Part shown: positions 17,072 through 24,332 of the stretch, one piece after another | Layout of the letters: each line of letters opens with the position of its first letter | Position numbering within the stretch: position 1 is the first letter of the stretch | NCBI RefSeq assembly: GCF_017353175.1 | Contig: NZ_JAFMYW010000002.1 | Location: 124,001-188,000, forward strand | Source of the DNA: Fibrella forsythiae | Lineage (GTDB): Bacteria > Bacteroidota > Bacteroidia > Cytophagales > Spirosomataceae | Length of the DNA stretch: 64,000 nucleotides | Direction of reading: 5' to 3' | Translations under genes and position numbers: made by a program | Notes under the pieces: model-generated | What the model saw: only the letters and a program-made list of their open reading frames with translations | What the model was told of the DNA's origin: nothing | Databases searched by the model: none

Positions 17072-17749
17072 ATGAGACCTGAACAACGTCTGGATCAGAT
17101 AGAGCCTATCATCGCTGAAGTCCTTCAGAAAGTTGACCGTTTAATTGACGGTCAAGGACGAATTTTGGATGAAGTAGCTAAAATCAAAGGCATAGAGACC
17201 GAAGTGGCCAAGATTTCTGGTATCGAGACTGAAGTGGCCAAGATTTCTGGTATCGAGACCGAAGTGGCCAAGATTTCTGGTATCGAGACCGAAGTGGCCA
17301 AGATTTCTGGTATTGAGACCGAAGTGGCCAAGATTTCTGGTATTGAGACTGAAGTGGCTAAGATTTCTGGTATCGAGATTGAAGTGGCCAAAATTGCAGG
17401 TATTGATAGGCGGGTTCAACGTATGGAAGTTGAAGTCGCCAAGATCTCCACGATAGAAAGAGAAGTCGCTAAGATTGCCGGTATCGAGAAAGAGGTTGCT
17501 AAGATTGCCGGTATCGAGAAAGAGGTTGCTAAGATTGCTGGAATTGAGAAAGAGGTCGTCAAGATTGCTGGAATTGAGCACAATCTAACGTTGACTGCCA
17601 AAGCAGTAGCCAACCTGACTGTCGAAGTGCAGGAGTTAAAAGTTGAATTCCGCGAAGGCTTTAAGCAGGTTGACCAGCTAAAGGCCGGTCAGGAACGGAT
17701 GGAAAACACGCAACAGGAAATTCTGACTCTCCTACGAGGTCGCATTTAG
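17072..17749 (+). CDS. Helical decapeptide-repeat protein, function unknown
   Basis: 225 residues. After a 33-residue charged helix (MRPEQRLDQI...) come eight ten-residue units of the form EVAKIxGIEx (34-113), a seven-residue break RVQRMEV, five more units (121-170) and a 55-residue helical tail. There is no signal peptide or membrane segment. Hydrophobics fall at positions 2, 5 and 8 of each unit (spacing 3-3-4, 3.33 residues per turn), tighter than a normal heptad coiled coil. The underlying 30-bp DNA units in the first block are nearly identical, suggesting recent expansion. No family is recognised. A structural, scaffold or anti-association role is only a guess. Confidence 0.85.
   Translation: MRPEQRLDQIEPIIAEVLQKVDRLIDGQGRILDEVAKIKGIETEVAKISGIETEVAKISGIETEVAKISGIETEVAKISGIETEVAKISGIETEVAKISGIEIEVAKIAGIDRRVQRMEVEVAKISTIEREVAKIAGIEKEVAKIAGIEKEVAKIAGIEKEVVKIAGIEHNLTLTAKAVANLTVEVQELKVEFREGFKQVDQLKAGQERMENTQQEILTLLRGRI
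17171..17581 (+). repeat. 30-bp coding tandem repeat (8 + 5 units)
   Basis: Units begin at 17171, 17201, 17231, 17261, 17291, 17321, 17351 and 17381, then after a 21-bp break at 17432, 17462, 17492, 17522 and 17552. Units starting at 17201-17321 differ from each other only by single C/T changes. All unit and break lengths are multiples of three, so copy number can change without a frameshift. Confidence 0.95.
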
Positions 17750-17794
17750 TACTGATTCATACCATTTTCTGTCTCGGAATAAAGCTGCCGACGT

Positions 17795-18868
17795 TCACTG
17801 TTCCAGCAGATACGCTTTAATAAACCCATCAATGTCACCGTCCAGAACGGCTTCGGTGTTGGATGTTTGGTAGCCCGTGCGGTGATCCTTTACGCGTCGA
17901 TCGTCCAGAACGTAGGAACGAATCTGCGAACCCCACTCAATTTTCTGTTTGCTGGCTTCAATCTCAGCACGGGCGGCGTTACGTTTCTCTACTTCAATCT
18001 GATACAGTTTCGATTTTAACAGACGAATAGCCACCTCTTTGTTCATCAACTGACTACGTTCCTGCTGGCATTCGATGATCAGGCCAGATGGCTTGTGTTT
18101 GAGGCGTACCGCCGTTTCAACTTTGTTTACGTTCTGACCACCAGCACCACCCGACCGGAAGGTGTCCCACGTAATGTCGGCGGGGTTCACGTCAATCTCA
18201 ATTGAATCATCAACGAGCGGATAGGCATACACCGAAGCGAATGACGTGTGGCGGCGGGCATTTGAATCAAACGGAGAAATGCGGACCAGTCGATGAACGC
18301 CGTTTTCTGATTTCAGGTAACCATAGGCCAGCGGGCCGTCAATTTCAATGGTGGCCGACTTTATGCCAGCTGTATCGCCATCCTGATAGTCGACCTGTTT
18401 TACGCCGTAACCGTGTTTTTCGGCCCATCGCATGTACATCCGGTAGAGCATATCGGCCCAGTCCTGGCTTTCTGTGCCGCCAGCCCCGGAATTTATTTCC
18501 AGCACGGCTGACAATTGATCCTCTTCATTACTGAGCATCTTTTTCAGCTCAAGCTCGTCGAGAGTAACCTGCAGTTTACGCCCTTCGACATCGACCTCTT
18601 CTTCAGTTACATCGCCTGCTTCGTAGAACTCGTATAATGTTTCGAGATCGCCGAATTCGCCCAGTAACTTTTCGTAGCCGTTGATCCAGCCTTTCAGGCC
18701 ACGTACCTGCTTCATCACCCCTTCAGCGCGGGGAGCATCGGTCCAGAATTCAGGCTGAAACGTCTGTTGTTCCAACTCGGCGAGCTGTTGTTTCTTGCTG
18801 TCGTAATCTAAATACCCCCGTAAGGCCTCAACCCGGCCCCGGATTTCCTGTACTTGTTCAGTAGTCAT
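17795..18868 (-). CDS. prfB: Peptide chain release factor 2, no programmed frameshift
   Basis: 357 residues from the ATG at 18868. RF2 ends translation at UGA and UAA. The stop-codon recognition tripeptide SPF is at 198-200 and the hydrolysis motif GGQ at 243-245, with flanking [15 protein letters not shown] and [16 protein letters not shown]. In most bacteria prfB has an in-frame UGA requiring a +1 shift at LRGYL/DYD. Here codons 17-22 read CGG GGG TAT TTA GAT TAC in one frame. The G-rich Shine-Dalgarno-like stretch remains but the stop is gone. The frame extends 30 codons further upstream (to 18958), but that extension is not RF2-like. The gene converges on the decad-repeat gene. Confidence 0.96.
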   Translation of the reverse strand: MTTEQVQEIRGRVEALRGYLDYDSKKQQLAELEQQTFQPEFWTDAPRAEGVMKQVRGLKGWINGYEKLLGEFGDLETLYEFYEAGDVTEEEVDVEGRKLQVTLDELELKKMLSNEEDQLSAVLEINSGAGGTESQDWADMLYRMYMRWAEKHGYGVKQVDYQDGDTAGIKSATIEIDGPLAYGYLKSENGVHRLVRISPFDSNARRHTSFASVYAYPLVDDSIEIDVNPADITWDTFRSGGAGGQNVNKVETAVRLKHKPSGLIIECQQERSQLMNKEVAIRLLKSKLYQIEVEKRNAARAEIEASKQKIEWGSQIRSYVLDDRRVKDHRTGYQTSNTEAVLDGDIDGFIKAYLLEQ

Positions 18869-19144
18869 ATCGGCAAATAACCCGCGCTTACGGGCAAGAG
18901 ATTGGAACGCAGACGTCGCGGACAGATTTGATTCATAGAGATCCCCGGCTCGCTTCAAACGGTAGCCTGGATCAGTCGAATCTGCCTGATCTGTGTTCCA
19001 TATGGTTCAGCAAAGATACAACAAAGCAGTGGGCGGGTTTGGTTTTGGTATAGGGTCATCAGCCGTCAACTTTTCAACCTACCTTTACGTTTTGAAATCG
19101 ACGTTTAGTTTAACGTCAGACATCAACTTCGAACAAGTTTTATA

Positions 19145-20542
19145 ATGGCTTCACAGTACGATGTAATCGTGGTAGGAAGCGGACCCGGCGGCTACGTAGC
19201 AGCTATCCGGGCTTCGCAATTGGGCTTGAAAACAGCCGTTGTTGAACGCGAAAGCCTGGGCGGGATCTGCCTCAACTGGGGGTGTATACCCACCAAAGCC
19301 CTGCTGAAGAGTGCGCAGGTTTTTGAATATATCAAGCACTCGAAAGACTACGGTATCACCGTTGGCGATTCATCGGCTGATTTCAGTGCCGTGATCAAAC
19401 GCAGCCGGGGCGTAGCCGACAGCATGAGCAAAGGCGTGGCGTTTTTGATGAAGAAAAACAAAATCGACATCATCAGCGGCAATGGCAAGGTGAAACCCGG
19501 CAAGAAAGTGGAAGTGACGGCCCAGGACGGAAAAACCACGGAGTACGAAGCCAAAAGCATTATCATCGCCACGGGTGGTCGTGCCCGCCAGTTGCCGTCT
19601 GTTCCGCTCGACGGCGTGAAGGTGATTGAGTACCGGAAGGCGATGACGCTCGAAAATCGGCCCGATAGTATGCTCGTTATTGGCTCTGGTGCTATTGGCG
19701 TTGAGTTTGCATATGTGTACGCCAGCATGGGCACGAAAGTGACCATCATCGAATTCCTGCCCAATATCGTACCCGTTGAAGACGAAGACATCTCGAAAGA
19801 GCTGCTTCGCCAGTATAAGAAAATGGGCGTCGATATCTACACCAGCTCGGAGGTTACGAAGGTTGACACAAGCGGCAAAGGCTGCAAAGTATCGGTGAAA
19901 ACTCCTGACGGAGAAAAGACGTTTGAAGCAGACATCGTGCTGTCGGCAGCGGGTGTTGTAGCCAACATCGAGAATATTGGTCTTGAAGAAACAGGGATCA
20001 AAACCGACCGGGGCAAAATCCTGACCGACGATTATTACAAAACGAACGTTGATGGTTATTTCGCTATTGGCGATGTTACGAAAGGGCAGGCGCTGGCCCA
20101 TGTAGCCTCGGCTGAAGCCATTATCTGCGTAGAAAAGATTGCCGGCCTGCCCCACGTTGAGCCGTTGAACTACAACAATATTCCGGGCTGTACATATTGC
20201 ACGCCCGAGATCGCGTCGGTGGGTTACACAGAGAAAGCAGCCCGCGAAGCTGGCTATGAGCTGAAAGTGGGCAAGTTTCCTTTCTCGGCGTCTGGTAAAG
20301 CGAAAGCGTCAGGCACACCTGAAGGTTTCGTTAAAGTTATATTCGACGCTAAATACGGAGAGTTTCTTGGCGCACACTTCATTGGTAATAATGTTACCGA
20401 AATGATTGCTGAGGTGGTAGCTGCCCGGCGCCTGGAAACTACGGGTCACGAAATATTGAAAGCTGTGCATCCACACCCGACGATGTCGGAAGCTATCAAA
20501 GATGCTACGGAAGCAGCTTACGGCGAAGCCATCCACCTGTAA
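19145..20542 (+). CDS. lpdA: Dihydrolipoyl dehydrogenase (E3)
   Basis: 465 residues. E3 component of 2-oxoacid dehydrogenase complexes, re-oxidising dihydrolipoamide with FAD and NAD. FAD-binding VVGSGPGGYVAAI (9-21), redox-active disulfide Cys42/Cys47 in GGICLNWGCIPTK, NAD-binding VIGSGAIGVEFAYVYASMG, and the active-site base in HPHPTMSE near the C-terminus are all present. The ATG at 19145 gives the standard start MASQYDVIVVG. No E1 or E2 genes are adjacent, so it probably serves several complexes. A strong terminator follows it. Confidence 0.96.
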   Translation: MASQYDVIVVGSGPGGYVAAIRASQLGLKTAVVERESLGGICLNWGCIPTKALLKSAQVFEYIKHSKDYGITVGDSSADFSAVIKRSRGVADSMSKGVAFLMKKNKIDIISGNGKVKPGKKVEVTAQDGKTTEYEAKSIIIATGGRARQLPSVPLDGVKVIEYRKAMTLENRPDSMLVIGSGAIGVEFAYVYASMGTKVTIIEFLPNIVPVEDEDISKELLRQYKKMGVDIYTSSEVTKVDTSGKGCKVSVKTPDGEKTFEADIVLSAAGVVANIENIGLEETGIKTDRGKILTDDYYKTNVDGYFAIGDVTKGQALAHVASAEAIICVEKIAGLPHVEPLNYNNIPGCTYCTPEIASVGYTEKAAREAGYELKVGKFPFSASGKAKASGTPEGFVKVIFDAKYGEFLGAHFIGNNVTEMIAEVVAARRLETTGHEILKAVHPHPTMSEAIKDATEAAYGEAIHL

Positions 20543-20570
20543 ACCATATAGCAGTAATTGTTTAATGAAA

Positions 20571-20602
20571 AGAGGCTCTGGTTGATTCCAGAGCCTCTTT
20601 TT
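20571..20602 (+). terminator. Terminator of lpdA
   Basis: Perfect 11-bp stem AGAGGCTCTGG / CCAGAGCCTCT (20571-20581, 20588-20598) followed by a T-run. Confidence 0.93.
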
Positions 20603-20700
20603 AGCTTTCGTGAAAGTTTAAGGAATAGATATCTGGTAGTAGTACTCAATTGGCATAGGCTTTGTCGAGTATTAATCTGATAGACTTGGCACTCTTGCTA

Positions 20701-20729
20701 TTTGGTCATACTTTGGTCAATTATTTTTG
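20701..20729 (+). promoter_or_regulatory. Candidate promoter with direct repeats, upstream of Ppx-like gene
   Basis: TTTG (20701-20704), 17 bp, then TATTTTTG (20722-20729), an exact TAnnTTTG with a slightly short spacer. Two TTTGGTCA copies (20701-20708 and 20712-20719) lie 11 bp apart inside it and could be an operator. The start site would be about 80 bases before the ATG at 20818. Confidence 0.55.
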
Positions 20730-20817
20730 ACAGTCAGAAAATAATGGAGCAGCGACCCCTATATACTTCTAACTCCGCCTATCAGCGTCGCTTTACTGTT
20801 TTAGCTTTTGCCCCTCA

Positions 20818-21984
20818 ATGAAGTACATCCACCTGCGTCGTTGTATCTGTCTGTTACTGCTAGTTTGCTCATGGGCAATTGGCATGGTTAATGCACAGGA
20901 AGCTCCTCCTTCAATCAAATATGATGGTTTCAGGGCTGGGTTTGATATTGGCTCACAAGGGGTTAAACTATCCGTAATTGGTTTCTACCATCAGGATGGT
21001 AAACTGAAATACAAACTGGTTTACGATCGGCAGGAGACCGTTGGCTTGGTGAAAGGTATGGAGCTTAACAATGGAAAACTGCGCTCAGCTGATATCCAGG
21101 AAACCGTGGCCACTGTACAGGAAATGATGCACGATGCCAGCGAAACTTACGGTTTAACTAACCGTGATTTTGTCATTTACACATCGTCGGGCGTGAATAT
21201 GGCCAGTAACGTTGCCGAGGTGAACGTACAAACCCAGAAGCTTCTGGGTATGCCAACGGTAGTAGATACGCCTACAAAAATTGAAGCCACATATAGTGTA
21301 CGGGCCGGATTGGCCCGCGAAGATTTTGATCGGGCTATTCTGGTTGATGTAGGCGGCGGTAATCTGAAAGGCGGTATTTTGCAGCCTTACGTAAGTGCTT
21401 CAGGTACAACTCGATATACGTTTAAATCGTACACTATAGAACTGGGTGCCCGCCGCCTGGCCGAACGCATACTGCTGCGCAACCCTTCGTCGAGTGAGTA
21501 CGCTACCGTATTGAAATCAATGGTTGAGGATTCCATTGCGCCGATGATTCGGATGTCGTTGAATGACAATCCGGCTATAAAAGACATCAGTCGGTCAATG
21601 GTGTATCTGACGGGCGGGGCCGCATACCAGTTTATAACCTGGCGCTACCCGGAGAAAGTGCAGGAGGAAATTGTTGAATTTACGCTTGACGATTTCGGCC
21701 AGTTTATAGAAATGCTCCACTCACCAACCGGTTGGATTGACTGGCAAAGCCGTTCGTTTTCTATGATCGAAGATCCAAAACTGCGCGAACTAGTTGAGCG
21801 CGATCACGCTAAGGCAACCAAGCGGGTATATAACCGGGAAGGGTGTTTGGCGGGTACGTTGCTGGCCCAGCAGATTTTCCGTGAGATTGGTAATCTGACA
21901 ACAAAAACGTTCTACTTCACCCGCGACGCCTACTGGATCAACGCGCTTGTATTTGATACATACAAAGGCGAGTTTAAAAAGTAG
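20818..21984 (+). CDS. Exported Ppx/GppA-like ASKHA-fold protein
   Basis: 388 residues with a clear signal peptide (MKYIHLRRC, hydrophobic core, VNA-QE at about 26). The mature part has the sugar kinase/actin-fold signatures of exopolyphosphatase/GppA proteins: phosphate-1 loop FDIGSQGVKLSV (42-53), a TSSGVNMASN segment, a Glu156 position that aligns with the Ppx catalytic Glu (TKIEATYS), phosphate-2 loop VDVGGGNLKGG (176-186) and adenosine-type LTGGAAY (264-270). Ppx/GppA enzymes hydrolyse polyphosphate or pppGpp in the cytoplasm; an exported version is odd. The usual GGGSTE is GGGNLK here, so activity may differ. Its stop lies 6 bp from the converging MutS-like gene. Confidence 0.8.
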   Translation: MKYIHLRRCICLLLLVCSWAIGMVNAQEAPPSIKYDGFRAGFDIGSQGVKLSVIGFYHQDGKLKYKLVYDRQETVGLVKGMELNNGKLRSADIQETVATVQEMMHDASETYGLTNRDFVIYTSSGVNMASNVAEVNVQTQKLLGMPTVVDTPTKIEATYSVRAGLAREDFDRAILVDVGGGNLKGGILQPYVSASGTTRYTFKSYTIELGARRLAERILLRNPSSSEYATVLKSMVEDSIAPMIRMSLNDNPAIKDISRSMVYLTGGAAYQFITWRYPEKVQEEIVEFTLDDFGQFIEMLHSPTGWIDWQSRSFSMIEDPKLRELVERDHAKATKRVYNREGCLAGTLLAQQIFREIGNLTTKTFYFTRDAYWINALVFDTYKGEFKK

Positions 21985-21990
21985 CCCTGT

Positions 21991-23805
21991 TTACAGATCA
22001 ATTCCTATTGCTTTCATTAACTGACTGGCATTGAAACTTTGGCAAACGCCGGGGCGAAGTGTATAATCGAAAGTAACTTCACCCTCATGGATGTCGGACC
22101 GGAAATGATAGTTCTGTACGAAATCGACAGACTCGCCAAGCTGCCCTAATTCCAGATCGTGGGTCGATACGAAGCCCGATGCTTTCGTGCGGTGCAGTTG
22201 GCGAATCAACGCTTCAGCTCCTTTATGGCGGTCGGCTGAGTTGGTTCCTTTCAGAATTTCATCCAGAAAATACAGAATAGGCAAGTTAACGGTCGGCGCA
22301 GAGTCAGCAGGCAGGCTGGGTACGTTCTGTGTGTGCTGAATCAGGGTGCGTAGTCGTTTCAATTCGGCATAGAATGACGACGTGTTTTCTTCGAGCGAAT
22401 CCTGCGTGCGCATGCTGGTATAAACCTGAACGGGCGAACACACAAATCGGCGCGCAGCTACAACGGCCCCTGCCTGCGCCAACACGACGTTAAGGCCAAC
22501 CGTGCGTAGAAACGTACTTTTTCCAGACATGTTAGAGCCGGTGATCAGAATTGTTTTTCCAGACCCATCGAACGCCAATGAGTTAGCAATTGCTCTGGCT
22601 GGCGGAATTAGCGGATGCGCCACCTGTTGAGCATCAATATGTACGTTGTGCTCATCAAGGAGATCGGGCTGCGCGTAGTCGGGATGAGCATAGGCAAAAC
22701 CCGCGAGACTGTTTAACGCTTCGGTTTCGGCCAGAGCCGAGAACCAATCGGCCAGAGCAGGGCCATGTTGTGCCCGCCAACGGTTCAGAGCGAACAGATA
22801 ATGCGCGTCCCAGAGTGAGGGAAGGCCGATAAAGAGATAGAAATACGGATTCCGACGGAAATTGAAATTTTCGACCAGCCGAGCAAGGTGCCCCACTGCT
22901 GTTGATGCCATTACAGAACCAGACTGCAACCGCTTGCGAAGGTTAGTGAGCAGTAGTGCTTCGCCGGGCAGGCTTTCAACAAATCGGAAAAGATCAGCAA
23001 AGTCGGCCAGGGCCTTCGCTATGTCGTGCGTCTGTTCACTTGCTTGTTTGGTTGTGGCCTGCACGGGGTTGAGCACAACGCCATGCAACCCAATAGCGGC
23101 GAATACCGACCAGCCAGGTACGTATCCCATTACCCAACTGATAAACACCCCCAGGGTTAATACTGGCAGTACAAACCGCGCCAGATTGAGCCAGGTAGGC
23201 AGGGGTGTTGTGCCTGTTGCCCAGGTACGTAGCCCTTCGGTTGGTAAGCTGATTTTCTCATTCAGCATGGCAGTAGCCTCTATATCCTGCCGCCAGTTGA
23301 TATGGGGTTTTAGAGCATCTACAGCCTGCTGACGAAGAAAAATGGTGTGATGCAGGGCGGGCTGCAGCAGGTACTGGGCCAACCGGGCGGCACCATCGTG
23401 GGTACGTGTCCGGTTAAGGAGCCGAAACAGCGAATGCTTACCAAACACGTCCAGGTCATGTGCGTAGGCATGGTCGGCGGGAGCGTAGGCCACACCCGTT
23501 TCCGGTCGGGAAAATGTCCGATTCAGCCGCTGTTGTTCATCAAGATTAATGTCAACCAGATTTCGATTCAGATCGCGCTGCCGACGCACGGCGCGGTGCC
23601 AGGTCATTATTCGGGCAAAGACGACCAATCCAATAAGGCTAGCCAACAGGGCCCAGAACGTTTGTTTATTTGCCAGTAGTTGCCAGATGGTGGCCACCGA
23701 AACGCTAAACCAGACTAAACGCCAGATGGCCAGTTGGTTATGTCGCTGCTGATCAGCGTCGGCTTTTTGTTGAAAATCGCGCTGGCGGTCAGAAAAAGAA
23801 GTCAT
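21991..23805 (-). CDS. Membrane-associated MutS-family ATPase
   Basis: 604 residues. Two hydrophobic segments near the N-terminus (about 27-65) and two more around 205-245 put the protein in the membrane. A MutS-like lever/clamp region and a C-terminal MutS ATPase domain follow: Walker A ITGSNMSGKST, the Q/ST-rich MRTQDSLEENTSSFYAEL stretch, Walker B LYFLDEILKGTNSADR and the STHDLELG switch. The mismatch-recognition and connector domains of MutS are missing. This family is widespread in Bacteroidota but its role is not established, and a canonical repair role is unlikely. The gene follows a Fur-family gene by 18 bp, suggesting co-transcription. Confidence 0.88.
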   Translation of the reverse strand: MTSFSDRQRDFQQKADADQQRHNQLAIWRLVWFSVSVATIWQLLANKQTFWALLASLIGLVVFARIMTWHRAVRRQRDLNRNLVDINLDEQQRLNRTFSRPETGVAYAPADHAYAHDLDVFGKHSLFRLLNRTRTHDGAARLAQYLLQPALHHTIFLRQQAVDALKPHINWRQDIEATAMLNEKISLPTEGLRTWATGTTPLPTWLNLARFVLPVLTLGVFISWVMGYVPGWSVFAAIGLHGVVLNPVQATTKQASEQTHDIAKALADFADLFRFVESLPGEALLLTNLRKRLQSGSVMASTAVGHLARLVENFNFRRNPYFYLFIGLPSLWDAHYLFALNRWRAQHGPALADWFSALAETEALNSLAGFAYAHPDYAQPDLLDEHNVHIDAQQVAHPLIPPARAIANSLAFDGSGKTILITGSNMSGKSTFLRTVGLNVVLAQAGAVVAARRFVCSPVQVYTSMRTQDSLEENTSSFYAELKRLRTLIQHTQNVPSLPADSAPTVNLPILYFLDEILKGTNSADRHKGAEALIRQLHRTKASGFVSTHDLELGQLGESVDFVQNYHFRSDIHEGEVTFDYTLRPGVCQSFNASQLMKAIGIDL

Positions 23806-23823
23806 TCGTGTGGGTATACAGGG

Positions 23824-24234
23824 CTACACGCATTCAGGGCAGGTACCCTGAATAAGCAGATTCGTCTCCTGCCGACTGTAGCCATTGGGCAGGGCGATAG
23901 CTGGAATCTGAACATCATCTAAACAGGTAGTCTGACCACATTGTTGACATTTGAAATGAACATGGTCGTGATGATGATCGCCTTTACCGCAGGTGGTACG
24001 ACAAAGGGCATATTTTGGGTCGCCCGCATCGTCGAGCACTTTATGCACAATTCCTTTGTCGAGAAACGTACGCAAAGTTCGATAGATGGTTACCCGGTCA
24101 TAATCCGGGCCGAGGCGGGCTTCAATGTCGCCATGCGCCAACGCATGGTCGGTTTGCAGAAATAAATCGAGCATCTCCAGTCGGTTGCTGGTATGCCGCA
24201 GATCATGGTCTTTTAACGTCTGTGCGGGGTTCAT
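23824..24234 (-). CDS. Fur-family metal-responsive repressor
   Basis: 136 residues. The N-terminal winged helix (about 1-75) has RHTSNRLEMLDLFL and the recognition region DRVTIYRTLRTFLDKGIV. The C-terminal dimerisation and metal domain has a His-rich GDHHHDHVHFKC and two Cys pairs, Cys96/Cys99 and Cys132/Cys135, that should hold structural zinc. The sequence cannot separate Fur (iron), Zur (zinc) and PerR (peroxide). It sits between an ABC exporter upstream and the MutS-like gene downstream on the same strand, so the three may form one operon; the 98-bp gap after the exporter could hold its own promoter. Confidence 0.9.
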   Translation of the reverse strand: MNPAQTLKDHDLRHTSNRLEMLDLFLQTDHALAHGDIEARLGPDYDRVTIYRTLRTFLDKGIVHKVLDDAGDPKYALCRTTCGKGDHHHDHVHFKCQQCGQTTCLDDVQIPAIALPNGYSRQETNLLIQGTCPECV

Positions 24235-24332
24235 GGCAGTGCTGTTTGTACTTTACGAAAGACGCTCTACGATTTATGGCTTAGGCCGTTGCCGGAAACA
24301 GTTGCCATTCGTCGTGTTTCGACCGTCGTAAG

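Noticed and set aside
17171-17581. Repeat array as a CRISPR
   Set aside because: Contiguous 30-bp coding units with no spacers; the array is in frame in a protein gene.
19370-20155. 261-codon minus-strand ORF inside lpdA
   Set aside because: It is a shadow of the lpdA coding frame, with no family motif; the lpdA frame is fully supported by FAD, disulfide and NAD motifs.
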